Shown here: in pieces, positions 1-12,477 of the stretch
Layout of the letters: the number at the start of each line of letters is the position of its first letter
Position numbering within the stretch: the stretch's first letter is position 1
NCBI GenBank assembly: GCA_015680685.1
Contig: MNCI01014218.1
Coordinates: 18,022 to 82,021 of the forward strand
DNA length: 64,000 bases
Direction of reading: 5' to 3'
Source of the DNA: Gnetum montanum
Lineage: Eukaryota; Streptophyta; Gnetopsida; Gnetales; Gnetaceae
Made by a program: the position numbers and the translations under genes
The notes under the pieces: model-generated
The model's database searches: none
The model's input: the letters and a program-made list of their open reading frames with translations, nothing else
Told to the model about the DNA's origin: nothing

Positions 1-949
1 TTTTTTGGGGTCCAACACCCCACAAGACTAAGCATTAGCAAATATCAAGAAATAATAATCAAGAAAAGAAATAGAAAAAAAAAAATATTTTCAAGTATGT
101 GATAAGAGAAAGGTCCAAGGTTCAAACCTTAAAAAACATTAGACATAATAAAGTATGTATACTATCAATGCATGAGAAGTTGTTTTAAGATATAATATAG
201 GGTGTGTTGGATTCCAAAAAAATGAATACAAAAAAATTCAAAGTACATGACGTCAATGAAGAGAGAGTTTAAAGAAATAAGCTTATAAGCAAATGAATCA
301 TTATGTACTAACCATAAAATGCCAATGTAATAAATGTAAATAAGGAGTCAAGGATTTAAACCCCAAGATGCACAACAATAAGTATAAGCATAAGAAAGGC
401 CTTAGAATATACTAGCATAAACAAATAACAAGATACCATATACTATTAACATAATATATTTAAATATACCCTTATGCTTAAGAATTAAGGATAAGAAAAT
501 AAATAACAAACCTAGGATTCTAGGTTTGAAACATTTGGGTGTTATAAAAAAGTAAGTAGAGATAATTATAATATAATAAAGAAGAAAAATAAAAGAAAGC
601 TTAAGATGATAAATGGTCGATTTTCATAAGAGGTGTAGACATAGAAGTTATGATGAACAACCATGGTAAGTTATGGTGAACTTTGTAAACTAAATAGTCA
701 AAAATTTTGCCAAGCATTCTTTACTAAATAATTGAAGGTGTCAACTAGACTTAGAGTAAGTCAAGGTTTAGTTTCTTAAAGAGGAAGGGAAGATGCATAG
801 TTGAGTTTAGCATAAGTATAATCTCGTTTATTAAATAAAAAGAGGAGATCACCTAGGAGGCTTCGTTGGAGTAAAATAACAAGCTATAAAGAAGTATAGT
901 AAGGTTGAACATAGAATTTCATATCTAAGTTAGTTAGGGATGGTTACAA
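1..949. other. AT-rich intergenic DNA, nothing identified
   Basis: No coding frame, LTR end or structural RNA is recognisable here. The stretch may hold the decayed downstream part of the adjoining minus-strand LINE, but I could not match any motif. Confidence 0.4.
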
Positions 950-1735
950 TCTCCATTGTAAGAGTAATAATCACTATTGTAACTTATAAGTTATGATGTT
1001 CATAAATATCTTAGATAATAAGATTTGTTGCGAAAAGGATAAGATGAATTATCAATGAGCAAAGTTCTTAACCATAAGATTCTTGGGTATATTTGAGTTA
1101 TCAAGTGATGTAAAATGAAACTCTAACAAGGGAGATCTAGGTAATATTGAGTTTACTAAGAAGGTAATCGATCCTTCCAAATTTAAATATATTATCACAA
1201 ATATCCTTTCCCAAAAAATGCTAGAAAGTTTTAAAAAATCAATTGAAAAAGCATTTATACCTAGTATTTTATTGTTGGCCATACTGTTAATTATGTTTAA
1301 AAATTCTTCAGAAAATGATGCCATATTAAGAATGTGAATATCATAGGAAAAAAGCATAGCTCCATGGCTTATAAAACTTCCTATAAAGCATTATGCTTAA
1401 TTGCTAAGCCTTTACCCAAAACATCTTGATAGAAACTCAAAGCAATATTGGAAATCTAAATAGGATCAAAAGTGATTATCTCATCTACTTGTTCCAATTG
1501 GAGAATTTTGGACTTAGCATGCTTTATTGAAGCACATTAGTGGAAGAAATGAGTACAAGCATTATGTTGTAAGATTCATTTTGTTTTAGATCTATGCATC
1601 CATAAAATAGTTTATTATTACTCAGTATTCTCTAAAACTTGAAGAAATTTGCATTCATATTCTTAAAGATCCTAAGACTAATTCATAATTTTCATCTCTT
1701 GTTGAAGCTCATTCAATTGCTTTAACAAATCTTGC
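950..1735 (-). pseudogene. L1-type LINE remnant, region before and at the start of reverse transcriptase
   Basis: On the minus strand, several broken frames read like the segment between endonuclease and reverse transcriptase of plant L1-type LINEs. A Gln/Glu-rich helical stretch is followed by a block ending SFYQDVLGK (about 1400-1440), then by SMANNKILGINAFSIDF near 1250, which resembles the conserved NK-PG-DGF block at the start of LINE reverse transcriptase. Frames are interrupted by stops and shifts, and no ORF1, endonuclease or poly(A) end is seen. LINE identity is inferred from motif order; the exact clade is uncertain. It is non-functional. Confidence 0.6.
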
Positions 1736-2214
1736 TAGGATTAATCTTAATTAAGAGGATTTTATTTTTTGTAAGTTATCATGGTATAAAACATTTTTTC
1801 AACTTTTGAAGAATTCTGAATTGAACAATCCCTAAAATTATTTGACCTTACTCATGATGCATGATTTGTTCCAATTTATCTAACTATCTCCAATAATTTT
1901 CTCATTAAAGAAACAGTTTTTAATACTAAATTTTAGTATTTAACAAGATGGATCAATGATCTAAACAAAATTTATGTTTCTTTCAAGTATGTTTTTTTAT
2001 TAGTATCATCGTCAATCATGATGTAGGAATTGTAGCACATAGTTAAAAAATTATTCTATGCTATTCAATCAAGGAAGAAATAATTACACGTGACAATGAG
2101 ACCACATAATTCTTCCCTCCATTTTTAAATAATAAAAGGTTCTTGTCATGGAAATAATGTAATCCTACTCACACTAAATAACTTCAATGAACTCATGACC
2201 ACTATGCCTTAAAG
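1736..2214. other. AT-rich DNA, nothing identified
   Basis: No feature could be assigned. It lies between the LINE remnant and a segment related to the interior of element 3. Confidence 0.35.
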
Positions 2215-3160
2215 AAAGAAGGAAGGACCAAGAAATAAGGAAGGACCAAGAGGGTATGAATAAGGATGTGATATCAAGGGAATTTGCTAATTCCTTGAAA
2301 CTTCATCCTAGTTTTCATTGGCGCACATTGATACACCACCACTCTTATTTTTACTTTTATTAGGAAAAAAATAATTTAAATAAGTCATGTGACCCATGTA
2401 CAAAAATAAATAAATAGTTAATTCTCATGAAAACATTCTTGTAATGCCACTAAAAGGCCATTTGACCCATGTCCAAAAGTAGAATGCTTCTAAGTATTTT
2501 ATGATCCCTTAGACTAGTCCATTCATGTGACTAAATAGACATGTGAACCATGTTCGAAGGTACTCCTTTGATGTGATTAGCATTGGCCATGTGATTGGAG
2601 AGACATGCAACCCATGTCTAAAGATGTATCATTGACTTGTAACATAAGTTTCATAACTTTTAAAATGCTAATTAATTAATTATTTTAATTTTTTGAATTT
2701 CTTTGTTTCTTATTTTCATTATTGAAGGGTTTATGTATTCATGTAATGATAAGTTAGATCCATGATAATAGTCCCAAGAATGATGTGATGTGATTTTACT
2801 AGTAATGGATGGACTTGGTCTAGAATCCTAACAAGTATGATGGTCCTTTAAACCACACCTAACATGTGGAACTTGTTATGACCATGGTAAAGTACCACAC
2901 ATTCCATTTTCTCTATCTTTGCTAAATGTATCTCACCTCATTGATATTATGCAATTAGGATTTCTCTAGTTATGTGTAATATAGCATAGGTTTTCTAGCT
3001 AAGCTCAATGTGTGTCTATTGGGATTTAACCATGATTGACATTTAACTTCTAATATACCCATGAACATCTCTAGAAGTGATTATGCAAGGGTAACATGAG
3101 CAAGAGGTTTCTTTAGGGAGGATCCACTTGCATAATTCTTTTCAACCACATCTATAAACT
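2215..3160 (+). mobile_element. Diverged copy of an element-3 interior segment
   Basis: This segment matches 45115-45870 of element 3 in the same order. Shared landmarks are 'ggaccaagagg' followed by 'gatatcaagggaa/gacatcaagggga', then 'tctcacctcattg', and an end block with 'agtgattatgcaagggtaac / tgtggttacacaaggga' followed by a 'gga(t/a)(c)ccacttg(c/t)(a/g)taat' motif. The identity is patchy, so this is an older relative. It marks an ancient insertion of the GCGATATCGC-LTR family whose own LTRs cannot be found. Confidence 0.55.
2384..2650 (+). repeat. Degenerate tandem repeat, unit about 60-65 bp
   Basis: Four spaced copies of a unit with core 'gtgacccatgt(c/a)caaa' occur near 2390, 2460, 2540 and 2605. 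Copies vary at many positions. The repeat lies inside the segment related to element 3. Confidence 0.5.
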
Positions 3161-3833
3161 AACCTGATAGTATTTAACTCCCTTAGGAGTAAAATGAATA
3201 ACTTTTCTTATTTTCATGAAAATTTTAGGAACTAATTTTCATAATTTTTTTCTTCTTTTAAGTAATTTTTAATGATCGTTAATTGATTCTTCACTTTCTT
3301 TACTAAATTTCACTATCTTTGAGTATTAATAAGCTAATTTTCATGATTTTCAAATTTTAGGAATGTCAATGTTACCTACCTCTTAGCCTAGTGGATCCTA
3401 GGAGGCTTCAAAAAATAGAAAAGATTAATTTCATTGATTATAAATTCTAAAAATTCAAAGTAAAACTATTATCCATGAGTAGAGGATTAGACATTACAAC
3501 TATGATGTTGGTCATAAAAATTGTTGATCAATTTCCTATTTTTGTAAGTTAAAACTTGTAAATGGAAAAGTGTGTTTTGCTAGCTATGCTTGTATGCAGA
3601 CTTGAGGTGATTTAGGATATTTGGAATTGAATATAGAATGAAAAAAATAGCATTTGGTTACCAGTAATCATTAAACTTCTAAGTAAAGCTAGCCACCAAG
3701 CATTTTACTAACTCTTCTTTATCAATGATCTTTTCTAATATACTTTTCTTTAAGTTTGTAGGACAAACTTAAACCTTAATAAGTCACAGAACTAAATAAC
3801 ATGGAGTAAGATGAAAAAGATAATTTTACTTAC
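3161..3833. other. AT-rich DNA, nothing identified
   Basis: No frame, LTR or repeat is recognisable. Confidence 0.35.
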
Positions 3834-4164
3834 CAAATGATATTTCATTTTCTTTATCTAACTATTCTTCGAGCCCCTTACAACTAGCTTCATTAGTCAC
3901 TTATGGTTCCTTGGTAGGTAGAATGTTTACTAATCTTGAGGTAGAAATATTTGAATCATCTTGCATCAATGTATTCAATTTATCATCACCTATAGTATCA
4001 CCTAATACCAAATTAGCTACTTTTTGTTCCTAGGAATGGATGTAGGCCATTAGCAAGGTTGATTCATCCTACTTATGATGGATCTGAGTTTCATAGTCCT
4101 TACCTACCCTACCTCCCATGATTATTTCATTGAGCCTTCTCCATTGGTCTTGTGAAGTAGGGTC
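3834..4164 (-). pseudogene. Unidentified exon-like coding remnant ending in a splice donor
   Basis: On the minus strand a single frame of about 110 codons runs from near 4164 to 3834 with four stops (three TAG, one TAA) but no frameshift, and ends at a good donor, G|GTAAGT. It reads as hydrophilic protein (for example QDQWRRLNEIIMGG) with an Asp/Glu-rich tail. I do not recognise the family. By style (an exon with a consensus donor, stops that could have been Gln codons) it resembles the accessory genes carried by other elements in this window, but I could not align it to them. Confidence 0.4.
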
Positions 4165-5431
4165 ACTCTTGATGTTTTATATCCTTCAAACATACCTACT
4201 AAATGTAGTTATTATGAAGACAAATTTAATTACTAGAAAATGATAAAACTATCTATCTTCAATTAATGTAAAGAAGATTACAAATCAATAGTTTCACAAC
4301 CCACAAACACATCCAATCCACTCACAAACACTCAAAGACATTGTAGAGTAGGAGGCTCTAGAATAAAAAATGATTAATCTTAATGCAAAATACAATCAAA
4401 GGAAATCTCTCCCACAAACCCAAGACTAGGATGCAAATATACAAGCATATAAGAAACACCAAGGCCAAACACACACAATTGATAAAAGAGCTTCATTCAC
4501 ATTCATGCACTCTTCACATGCCTTTTAGCTCACAAATCTTCTCATCTCACATGTTAAAAGATGAAATAAAATAATATTTATTGGAAAAGCATGATAAGAA
4601 ATCTAAAAATCTTTCCCCAAGCTCAACTTGAAGATTCTTAGATGTTGTTATTCTTTCCTCATCTTTCTCGACTATTTCTCAATTTGGAATTTCTAATTCA
4701 AAATTTTTTCCGCTATATAGGCCTTTTATGGATCTACAAAGATGTCTTTCTATCAAAACCCACATGAAAGAGATACATTGTTGGTTCCTAGGAGACATGT
4801 TTAGAGGATGGAAATTGTCTCTCTCCTAGTAGAGACGTCTTACTAGAGATGTTTTTAGGATTTTAGAAATGTCTCAGCAGAGACATCTTCAATTTTCTAG
4901 AGACATCTTCACAATTGCCTAGATTCCTCCAAAATTTTTCAAATTCCTTCTATAAAGACCTAGCATTAGGCTAATTTCACATTTCCATTTCCAAATGATA
5001 CTGTTGTATAACAAAGATGATGTCTCTTCATAACAAATATTGCGTTTTTTATAAAAAGAAAAAAAGGAAAAGTTGTGATTAAGACCTAAAAGTGTGCATT
5101 GTAATCATGGGAATGTCTCTTGAAGTGATCTTTTAGGATTTGACCTAAGGTATTTACACCTAGGCATTTTAGAGGTCATATTAGCATAAAGTTTTGGAGT
5201 TGGTAAAGGTGAGTAACACATGTTGAATGACATAGGAGAGGAAGGTGAATGGCCATCCCTTCTGTCCAGTTGTAGGCCTAACCATGGTTGTAATGCTAGA
5301 TTGCCTCTAAGGGATAGATATTAAGGACAAAAAATCCCAATGAATATGCAGAGCATGATCTAGATACATTATTTTACATTAATAAAGCATTCTTTTCATT
5401 TTCCTTCTAGATTTTCTGGTTATTTTCTTTA
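4165..5431. other. AT-rich DNA with scattered GAGACRTCT-type motifs
   Basis: No gene is seen. Between about 4740 and 4920 the motif 'agagacatctt' and variants (agagacgtct, agagatgttt, gtctcagcagagacatc) recur on both strands. This could be a decayed palindrome cluster of an old LTR, but no LTR ends are visible. Confidence 0.35.
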
Positions 5432-5590
5432 TGCATAATGTCGAATGTCACATATATTTGACATTTGCCATGTTATCTTCTTTACACATAATGTTGAATG
5501 TAACGTATATTTGACATTTTCCATGATATCTTCTTTGACATAATATCAAAGGTAATGTATATTTGACATTTTCCATGACATTCAGGAATT
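5432..5590 (+). repeat. Tandem repeat, about 2.5 copies of a unit near 60 bp
   Basis: The unit carries 'cataatgt(c/t)gaatgt', then 'atatttgacattt(g/t)ccatg', then 'tatcttctttacacat'. Three copies start near 5435, 5488 and 5540 and differ at a few bases and by small indels. The apparent frame at 5448-5699 on the minus strand is only this repeat read through. Confidence 0.7.
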
Positions 5591-8055
5591 GGATGTTACA
5601 TTTTCTATTAGAGAAAATCATGATTGAAGGGCTAATTAGACCCAAGAGCTGACTACAATCTAATGATGAACCATGGAGCCATGATCCATAGAGAGTCACA
5701 AACCACCATAAAATATTCCTAATATTTAAGATGATCTAGGTAAGCCAAGAGATACCCTTCCAATTATTTTCATGGATAACTAAATCTGAACCACACATCT
5801 ATAAGAGAATCATGAATATACATTTTGTTCAGGATGAACTCCACCAACCAAAAAGTTTCCTTCATAGTCACTTTCATGGATAGAAGAAACTAGAAGATTT
5901 CATTATGCCCTAACAAGGTACATCAACTACAAAGAAATTGGTAGGATAAAGATACAATGATCTAGATAATTCTTACCCAATTGATTAAGGTTATTTTAAG
6001 TTTTTGTCAAAAGGCTAGTAGTCATGGCTTAAGTCTTAGAATATCATCCACCTTACATAAGACCTTTGCAACAGTAAGTTTAAATGATCAACTAAGCCAT
6101 AAGATTATCTCATCCCTACTTAAACACTAAGGATTATTACCAAGAGATTCATAGGAAAACCAATACCTAGTGGGTAATCTTGTGATATCTTACTTTGATG
6201 ACCATCTCCTTAGTACCTCATTAGGGTATAGCCATGATGTGAGAGGATAGGCCTACATCACATTTATGAAATTATAATAGTATATGTGTTACATTCTTTT
6301 CCAAGATTTTGTATATCATTATAATTAAATCCAAGTCATTTGAAAGTCCACATCTTGCTTATACATCAGCCTAGTAATGTCAATTTGGTAAAATAAGCTA
6401 TTTTGATCCTTTCAAATCCTAAAAATACAACTTATCTTTTGAACCCTAAAATGATGCCCAGTACGTACCACTTGTTGAGACAATTCTAATAACATATATT
6501 TCATGCCAATCGACTTCATGGTTTGGGAGATATTGTTGTTAAAAGTTTCTCTTTATGGGTGCTTGAATAAAATAATAATAGAAAGTTATAAAAAACTTAA
6601 TAAAAAATATTTAGCAATTAGAATTGAACTCATGACCTTCAAGTTATTAAACTTGAATCTTAAGCCTTATTTGAATAGCCACCTAGCCAAGTCTCCAAGT
6701 TAAATATAAGTGAACATATAATTATATATAAATGTCTATATAATTTAAAAATATTTTAATTGTGTCCTACCCTAGTAGGCTACCATTACTTGTTATGGCT
6801 AATCTAGCCATGGAATGACCACCACTAGTAGCAACTAGCATAGCCAGTTTCACTACCACGTGATAGGACCTTAGGCCCTATTGTGAGGCATTATAGTATG
6901 CCACTATAGTAGTAGCCAGCCTAGCCAAAATTGGTTAACTATGCTATTATGTGGTAGGTAGTAGCTAAGCTATCATAAGAGCTATGTTGTCCATGTAGCC
7001 TTGTTGCCCTTAATGCATTGCACTTTTCTTTCCTCCTGTTGTAGGCTCATCATCCATCATTACTGCACTGTCGTTGCTTTGCCACTCATCATGCACCATT
7101 TGTTGTACCTACCTACTTTTTAGTTTACTTTGAATCAAAAGTAAGTATGGTTTCAATGTCATTCCATGAGGATTTAAGCACCAAATGCTTTAAATACATC
7201 ATCAGAAGACACGTTCTTATCTTATGGGGATCATTGGAAACCATCTGGGTTCATGATACAACTTATGGACTCAATTTTCTATGATCGTTAAAAAACTTCA
7301 AAGTTAAAATTTTTCTAAGTGTTAGAATTGAAACTCTGAAACTGAAATTTTCTAAGTATTAGAGCTAGCATGCATCAAAATTTTGAGTTTTGTTAGCCCT
7401 AACACCACTCAAAATTTTTCTAAGTGTTGGATTTGATGTGACATAAAATTCTTCTAAGTGTGACTGACATTGGATATCAAAGAGCCAGCTGATATTAAAT
7501 ATCAAAAGTTAGAATCAATGTCAAAAGCAATATTGACACTATACCTTTGAATCACCTCAAGGAAAATTTATGCTTCAAACAAGAAAGCCTAGTAGTCAAA
7601 TTTTATCATGTAATTTGATTAGATTCAAGCATAAACACAATTGCTTGTTTTCCCTTCAAAATGTTATCTTATAGCCTTATTTTGATAGAAATGTTGGATC
7701 CTTTTTAATATGTAAAATAAAATCTGTGACCTACAAGCTATAATTTTTATTATGCTAGTATATGAGAGATAAAAATGTAAAAATGCTATCAAATTTAACA
7801 TCAAAATTAAAAAATAGTAGTGACTGATACACTACAATGTTGGGTCATGAAAATGGCCCAAATATGCTATGTAACAATCTAGAAAGCACATGGCAATGTA
7901 ATTGACATAAAAACAATAGATTAGAGGCCTATTTAAGCCAAATAGAATATCATTTTTTGGATCTTTTGGGTAATCTTTTTGGTAGAAAATTTTTGGTTGA
8001 AAGAGATTGGTTTTAGTAAAGAGAGGAGCAATTGTTACAAATTTTGTAGCCTTTT
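5591..8055. other. AT-rich transposon-derived DNA, unassigned
   Basis: No frame beyond about 66 codons and no LTR ends were found. At 6600-6705 there is a tRNA-like stretch on the minus strand (see findings). The region ends at the target-site duplication ATAGT (8056-8060) of element 2. Confidence 0.35.
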
Positions 8056-8060
8056 ATAGT

Positions 8061-8958
8061 TGATGAGTGGCGAGATACCCCTACACTCAACCATACGAAT
8101 ATGAGTGTAGCATGCACGATCTGGTCGAACTTCGCAGACTAAGTGCCTACATGCCCCATGGAACACTTAGGGTTAATCATTCGTTGTCTTCCCAGACTTA
8201 CTTGTAGTTGTCACGGTGTATGGTTAAGTAAGTCCAAGGTATATGATTTTTATGGTCTTTTCTATTTATGTCTCCTATGCTACCAAGGTGAAGGGTTGAG
8301 AAACTAATTACTAACACTAACTAATGAACTAAGTCTAAATTACCTAGCATCAGCATCCGTTCCCACTTACTGTACACACCCTGAACCGATGCAACCGCAG
8401 CTACCAAACGCTAATCATTGTTGGGATCACCACATGTAATGCACGTACTCGAAGTGATCATACTGAGGCACTTAACTAGGAGGAAAGGGTTGAGAAAATC
8501 TAATCTAGCCTAAGTACGATGAGCATCCATTCCTTGATTATCCGTACACATCCTTAAATGCTCGTAATCAAGTCGTACTCATTTCGCATTACTAGGAGTA
8601 ATAAATAATAGGTAATAAATGACAAGTAATAAATAACAGGTAATAAAATCCTATTCCATGCACTGCAAGGTTTATCCGAAAAGCTCATCTTTATTGCCAT
8701 ACACAAACTGGTATTTAGGTACAATGTTTGCTCGAATAAAGATCCGTTCACTTTGGGACTCCTACTGTGGGCACATGGAAAATATTCTATCTCTGGAGTG
8801 ATCAATCTGCCAGAGTTTCCCTACTGTCTAGCCTAGGATAATGAAACAAGGGAGAGCTGCCTCTTATTTATAGATATGACGATGCACCATGATATCGCAT
8901 ATGCAATATCGCAAGGGAAGACGCGATATCGTGGCCCATGCGATATCGCATCCCATCA
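8061..8958 (-). repeat. 3' LTR of element 2
   Basis: This is an 898-bp minus-strand LTR. Its lower end (TGATGAGTGGCGAGATACCC) is the reverse complement of the LTR 3' end seen in element 3. Near its upper end are three GCGATATCGC-type palindromes (8880-8950) just beyond the minus-strand TATA box CTATAAATAAGAGG (about 8864-8877). On the minus strand it is preceded by a purine-rich tract, ATGGGGGTA (8959-8967), the expected polypurine primer site. Confidence 0.85.
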
Positions 8959-10334
8959 TACCCCCATAACTAAATGAAAACTCGTCCTTGAGTTCCTTAC
9001 AATAATATCGAGAAGGTATGGGATTATTGACTCAAATGAAACTAATGGGATGACATGTGAACGGATCATCATTACAAGAGACAACAAAACTGGTGTTCAG
9101 GATAACAAGAGTAAACACCTTATTACATTGACATCAGGCCTCATTTGGTAGCTGAGAAAGAGAGAGAGAAAGAAGTGTTGCTGCTGCCAATGCCAAGATT
9201 GTGCCTTTCATTGTCCATCTGTAAGCACGCCATTGATCTTGCTCCTTACATAGTTGCTTCCAGCACTGCTTCATTCCAAGCGTTCCTTCCAGATCCCCTC
9301 TATTGTTGTATGATTTCCATCTGCACACACAACAAAATCTTATCTTAGCAAGGGTAAATGAATCATCATGTAATTGATACATTGCTTCAGTGTAAATCCA
9401 TTGGCTGGGTTGTGGTATGGCTGATATGGATCTAGAAATATAATAATGGTGACTACCAAAGGTGTAGGGGTTAGGAGAAAAAAAAAATCAGGGCTAGGAT
9501 AAAATCGAAAAAATTGGGCCTCGTACCCTCATGACTAATCGCGAACCTCCAGTAGCGTTAGAATGGATAAAGAAAAGGAATAAGAAAGATAGGTAAAAAG
9601 GGAAAACTATGACATCGATGAAATGGATGTCAAGATGGAAATGAACAAAATAAAATTAATTGCAAAAATGTTAAAGGAAAGAATTTAACTAGTGCACCAA
9701 ATAGGAATGCTAGTGGGTCGTTCCCAAAGTAGGCTCATGCCTTTAATGCCCTGACAAACCTGCATTCAAAGAGTCTGCAGGCTGTAGGAATGTCATTTGG
9801 AAAAAGAGTTAAAGTCTTAACCACAAGAATTTACCAAAAATAAAACAATGCATCAACCAAAATATACACTAATGATACAACTGGAAATGAGGCGAATAAT
9901 GGAGAGAAGGGTGGAGAGAAGAGAATGGAATGGAATCCCAAGAAAAAGGTGGTGTAAAGCCCCTTGTGTGTTTCATGATTAATGTGACTTGGCAAATCTC
10001 ATTCCAACTTAGGCCTCAAACTAACCACATCCAGTGACTTCACATCAATGCATTCGGCTAAATCATCCACTTGAATGACAAGGATGCTTTCTCCAAGAGC
10101 CACCACCATTTCGACGTAACAAACGAGAGAATGGAAAGCCAGAAGGGCCTTAGTTAGAGGGAACATTTTAGTTCCATAACCAGTGCTTCTAGCCCAAGTT
10201 TATTTCATCTAAGGGGTGTGCTTTGAATTCTCACTTTTTTTTGTTTTCTTTTCTTCTTTTTTTTTTGTTTTCTTTTTGTTTTGTTTTGTGTTTTTATGCT
10301 TGAGAACCACACCACGCAAAGACTTCTTATTTTT
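8959..10334 (-). mobile_element. Element 2 interior, 3' untranslated part
   Basis: It has no coding frame. It matches element 4 at about 60859-62230: a shared block follows the polypurine tract (bearing 'aaaactc(g/a)tcct' and 'aggtatgggattattga'), and another carries 'ggtgtgctttgaattc'. The 3' region of element 2 is cut at 10335, where the ATTGT duplication of element 1 starts. Confidence 0.7.
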
Positions 10335-10339
10335 ATTGT

Positions 10340-11453
10340 TGTACCGCCTGAAATCGTCGGTCTCCGGCTGGAAGGAAACAAAGACCGTGGGATCGCAGGG
10401 CGAGCACAGAAGACCCTGCCTTCGCCTGAGGGTGAGTTGGAATGCACGAAGGCAAAGTACCTTGGGTGGTCCGCACGCGGATCAGACAAGGATTTCCCCG
10501 AACGTACACCGAAGTGTTATACGCTGGGTTATGTGTAAACGGCGTAATGGGTGTAAACGAGAGCATAAACAGCGTAACAGATGCGAACAGAGCGTAAATG
10601 CAAGCGAACGTAAACAGAACACATGTAAGAGATTAATGTAAACTGCAAACAATTGTATTACAGAATGAAAGTACAATGCACCGGTCTAACGTAGTTGTGA
10701 TGGACACAAGGCGGACGAAAAGCCCTGGTGGATGCAGGGATGACTCGGCTAGTTCACACTGTAGGCGCAGCATAGAGACTAGCGTAGAGGACTATCTAGC
10801 GTAAAGGGTTTTCAGATCTGGTGCGCAACGTAATTGTTCTCTGGTATGCTTTGGGATTTTTGCCAACCGACCTGGATGAAGTGAAAAATCGGGGCTTTTG
10901 TACCGGTTGTTACGCTAGACTCGGGTTAGGAGACACGTGGCACATTGACCAGGTGCATACAATTTAGAAATATACAATATATTAGATCTGCTAGGCGTAT
11001 ACGCTGCATCAGGCCGGCGTATACGATGGGCGTCTACGCTGGAGGTGCTGGGCGTGTGAACTTGGGTGGAGATGCTATGGACGCCGAGCGTATACGCTGG
11101 GCATATACGCTGATGGATGCTGGGCGTATACGCTGACGGTTGCCAACTTGCTTCAATTCTTGCTCTTCAGTGTTGTGTTCATGCTGTCTTTGGAGATCTT
11201 GTCGTCGGGCGTATGCATTTGAGGCATGTACGCTTGGCGTGTACGCTGGAGAATGCCGGGCGTATACGCTGCGGGTGTGTACTTGGGCATATACGCTGGG
11301 CGCATACGCTGGAACTACATACTTAGTAAAAATTAAGAATTTGATCTCTGAAGTTGCCATGTTTAACACCAAATGTAGCTGTGGTCATCTGGAGTCGCAG
11401 GGACTTGCTTCTTGTTGGATAAGTACCAAGCTCGAAATTTTTGTGGTGTTTCA
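10340..11453 (-). repeat. 3' LTR of element 1, rich in the palindrome GCGTATACGC
   Basis: It is 1,114 bp long. The last 194 bp (11260-11453) match the 5' LTR remnant at 25521-25714 with about 14 mismatches by eye, nearly all transitions. It holds four exact GCGTATACGC copies and several one-base variants between about 10990 and 11310. The best ones form the 14-bp palindrome CAGCGTATACGCTG. On the minus strand these lie upstream of a weak TATA-like stretch, TATATTGTATATTT (about 10966-10980). A second set of 'gcgtaa(a)c' words lies at 10515-10625. Confidence 0.85.
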
Positions 11454-11468
11454 TTGGCCTCTTTTTGT
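11454..11468 (-). promoter_or_regulatory. Candidate polypurine tract of element 1
   Basis: On the minus strand the bases next to the 3' LTR read CAAAAAGAGGCCAA, which is purine-rich and directly abuts the LTR start TGAAACACC. This is the position where plus-strand DNA synthesis is primed in LTR elements. Confidence 0.5.
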
Positions 11469-12477
11469 TGATGCTTGGAGGAATCGACCCGAGAAGCATC
11501 GAAAAAGAAGTGTAAAACACCACAAGCAACTTGATATAGACTTTGTCCTTTACCACTTGACTAGACGTCATCGCACCGTGTTCAGTAGTACATGGGATCG
11601 GGAAAGTGAAATTTTGTATCTGGGGGGTCATGGAGATTGTGAGGATTGATAATTGATCTAGGGGATTATGCAGGGGAAAGGGGATGCTCTGGTGTGCGGC
11701 ATGTTGATCCTTGTTAATAGCCATTGTTTAGCAGACTCGGAGTTCAGACATGCGATGTGTGTCCTTTGGTGGAACAAGGCTCTTGGTTAGTGTTTAAGAG
11801 AACTTGTTGGCAAGACCAAAGCCACAGGAGGATGTGTTACATTCTTTGGAAGAATAGGGCCCATGTTTAATGTTTAGGAGGGACCTGTTGACGGATAGCC
11901 AAAGCCATGCAACTGGATGTTTCTTGACCGTTTTGGACATGAGTACTGGGTTTTGAGACAACTGCCTCCCCGCCTGGGGCTTATATGGGAAGTGCCAAGG
12001 GTCTCACTTTTTTTTGTGTGGTTTGCGTTGATCTTGTACTCATGCTCAGGTGCCAGGCCGTGTGTTGCAATTGCTGTAGCGTGTTGTAGTGTGCAACTAT
12101 GTGCTCAAATTTTTTGAATGTATTCGGTGTATCGGAGGTCGGGAAACAAATAGTGAATATACCGGGTATGGGAATGTACCATTGAACAGTTTGATTTAGT
12201 CTTGCCATGTGTGCTGTGAACATTGTCTCATCTTGCTGCTTGTGATGGGATGCATTCTTGTGCGAAAACCTCTGGGTGTCATCCTGCAAACATAACTCCA
12301 AGGAGACAAGAAAACCATGAGTGAATAAGTGAGCTTAGACTTACACGGCTGTAGACGGAGCAAAGATGCTGGAGGAGACTCTAAGCACTGTGTATGGATG
12401 GCGGCGATGTCGATGAGATTTTCTGCCGGTGAGCGATGCAGTGATTCTGATGAGTGAGTGTGGGTGAGGAGTGAAGA
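11469..12477 (-). other. Element 1 3' untranslated region
   Basis: This lies between the integrase end and the 3' LTR. Frames here have no recognisable domain and overlap each other on both strands. A variable, non-coding 3' region is usual for Tat-type elements. Confidence 0.5.

Noticed and set aside
10205-10676. Several overlapping frames of 64-141 codons on both strands
   Set aside because: They span a T-rich tract and the edge of the LTR, overlap in many frames and show no domain.
11260-11453. Reading this block as primer site and gag leader of a second, tandem element
   Set aside because: The ATTGT duplication at 10335 and 25715 and the TG...CA ends show that it is the start of the 3' LTR of element 1; the same sequence at 25521-25714 is the matching 5' LTR end.
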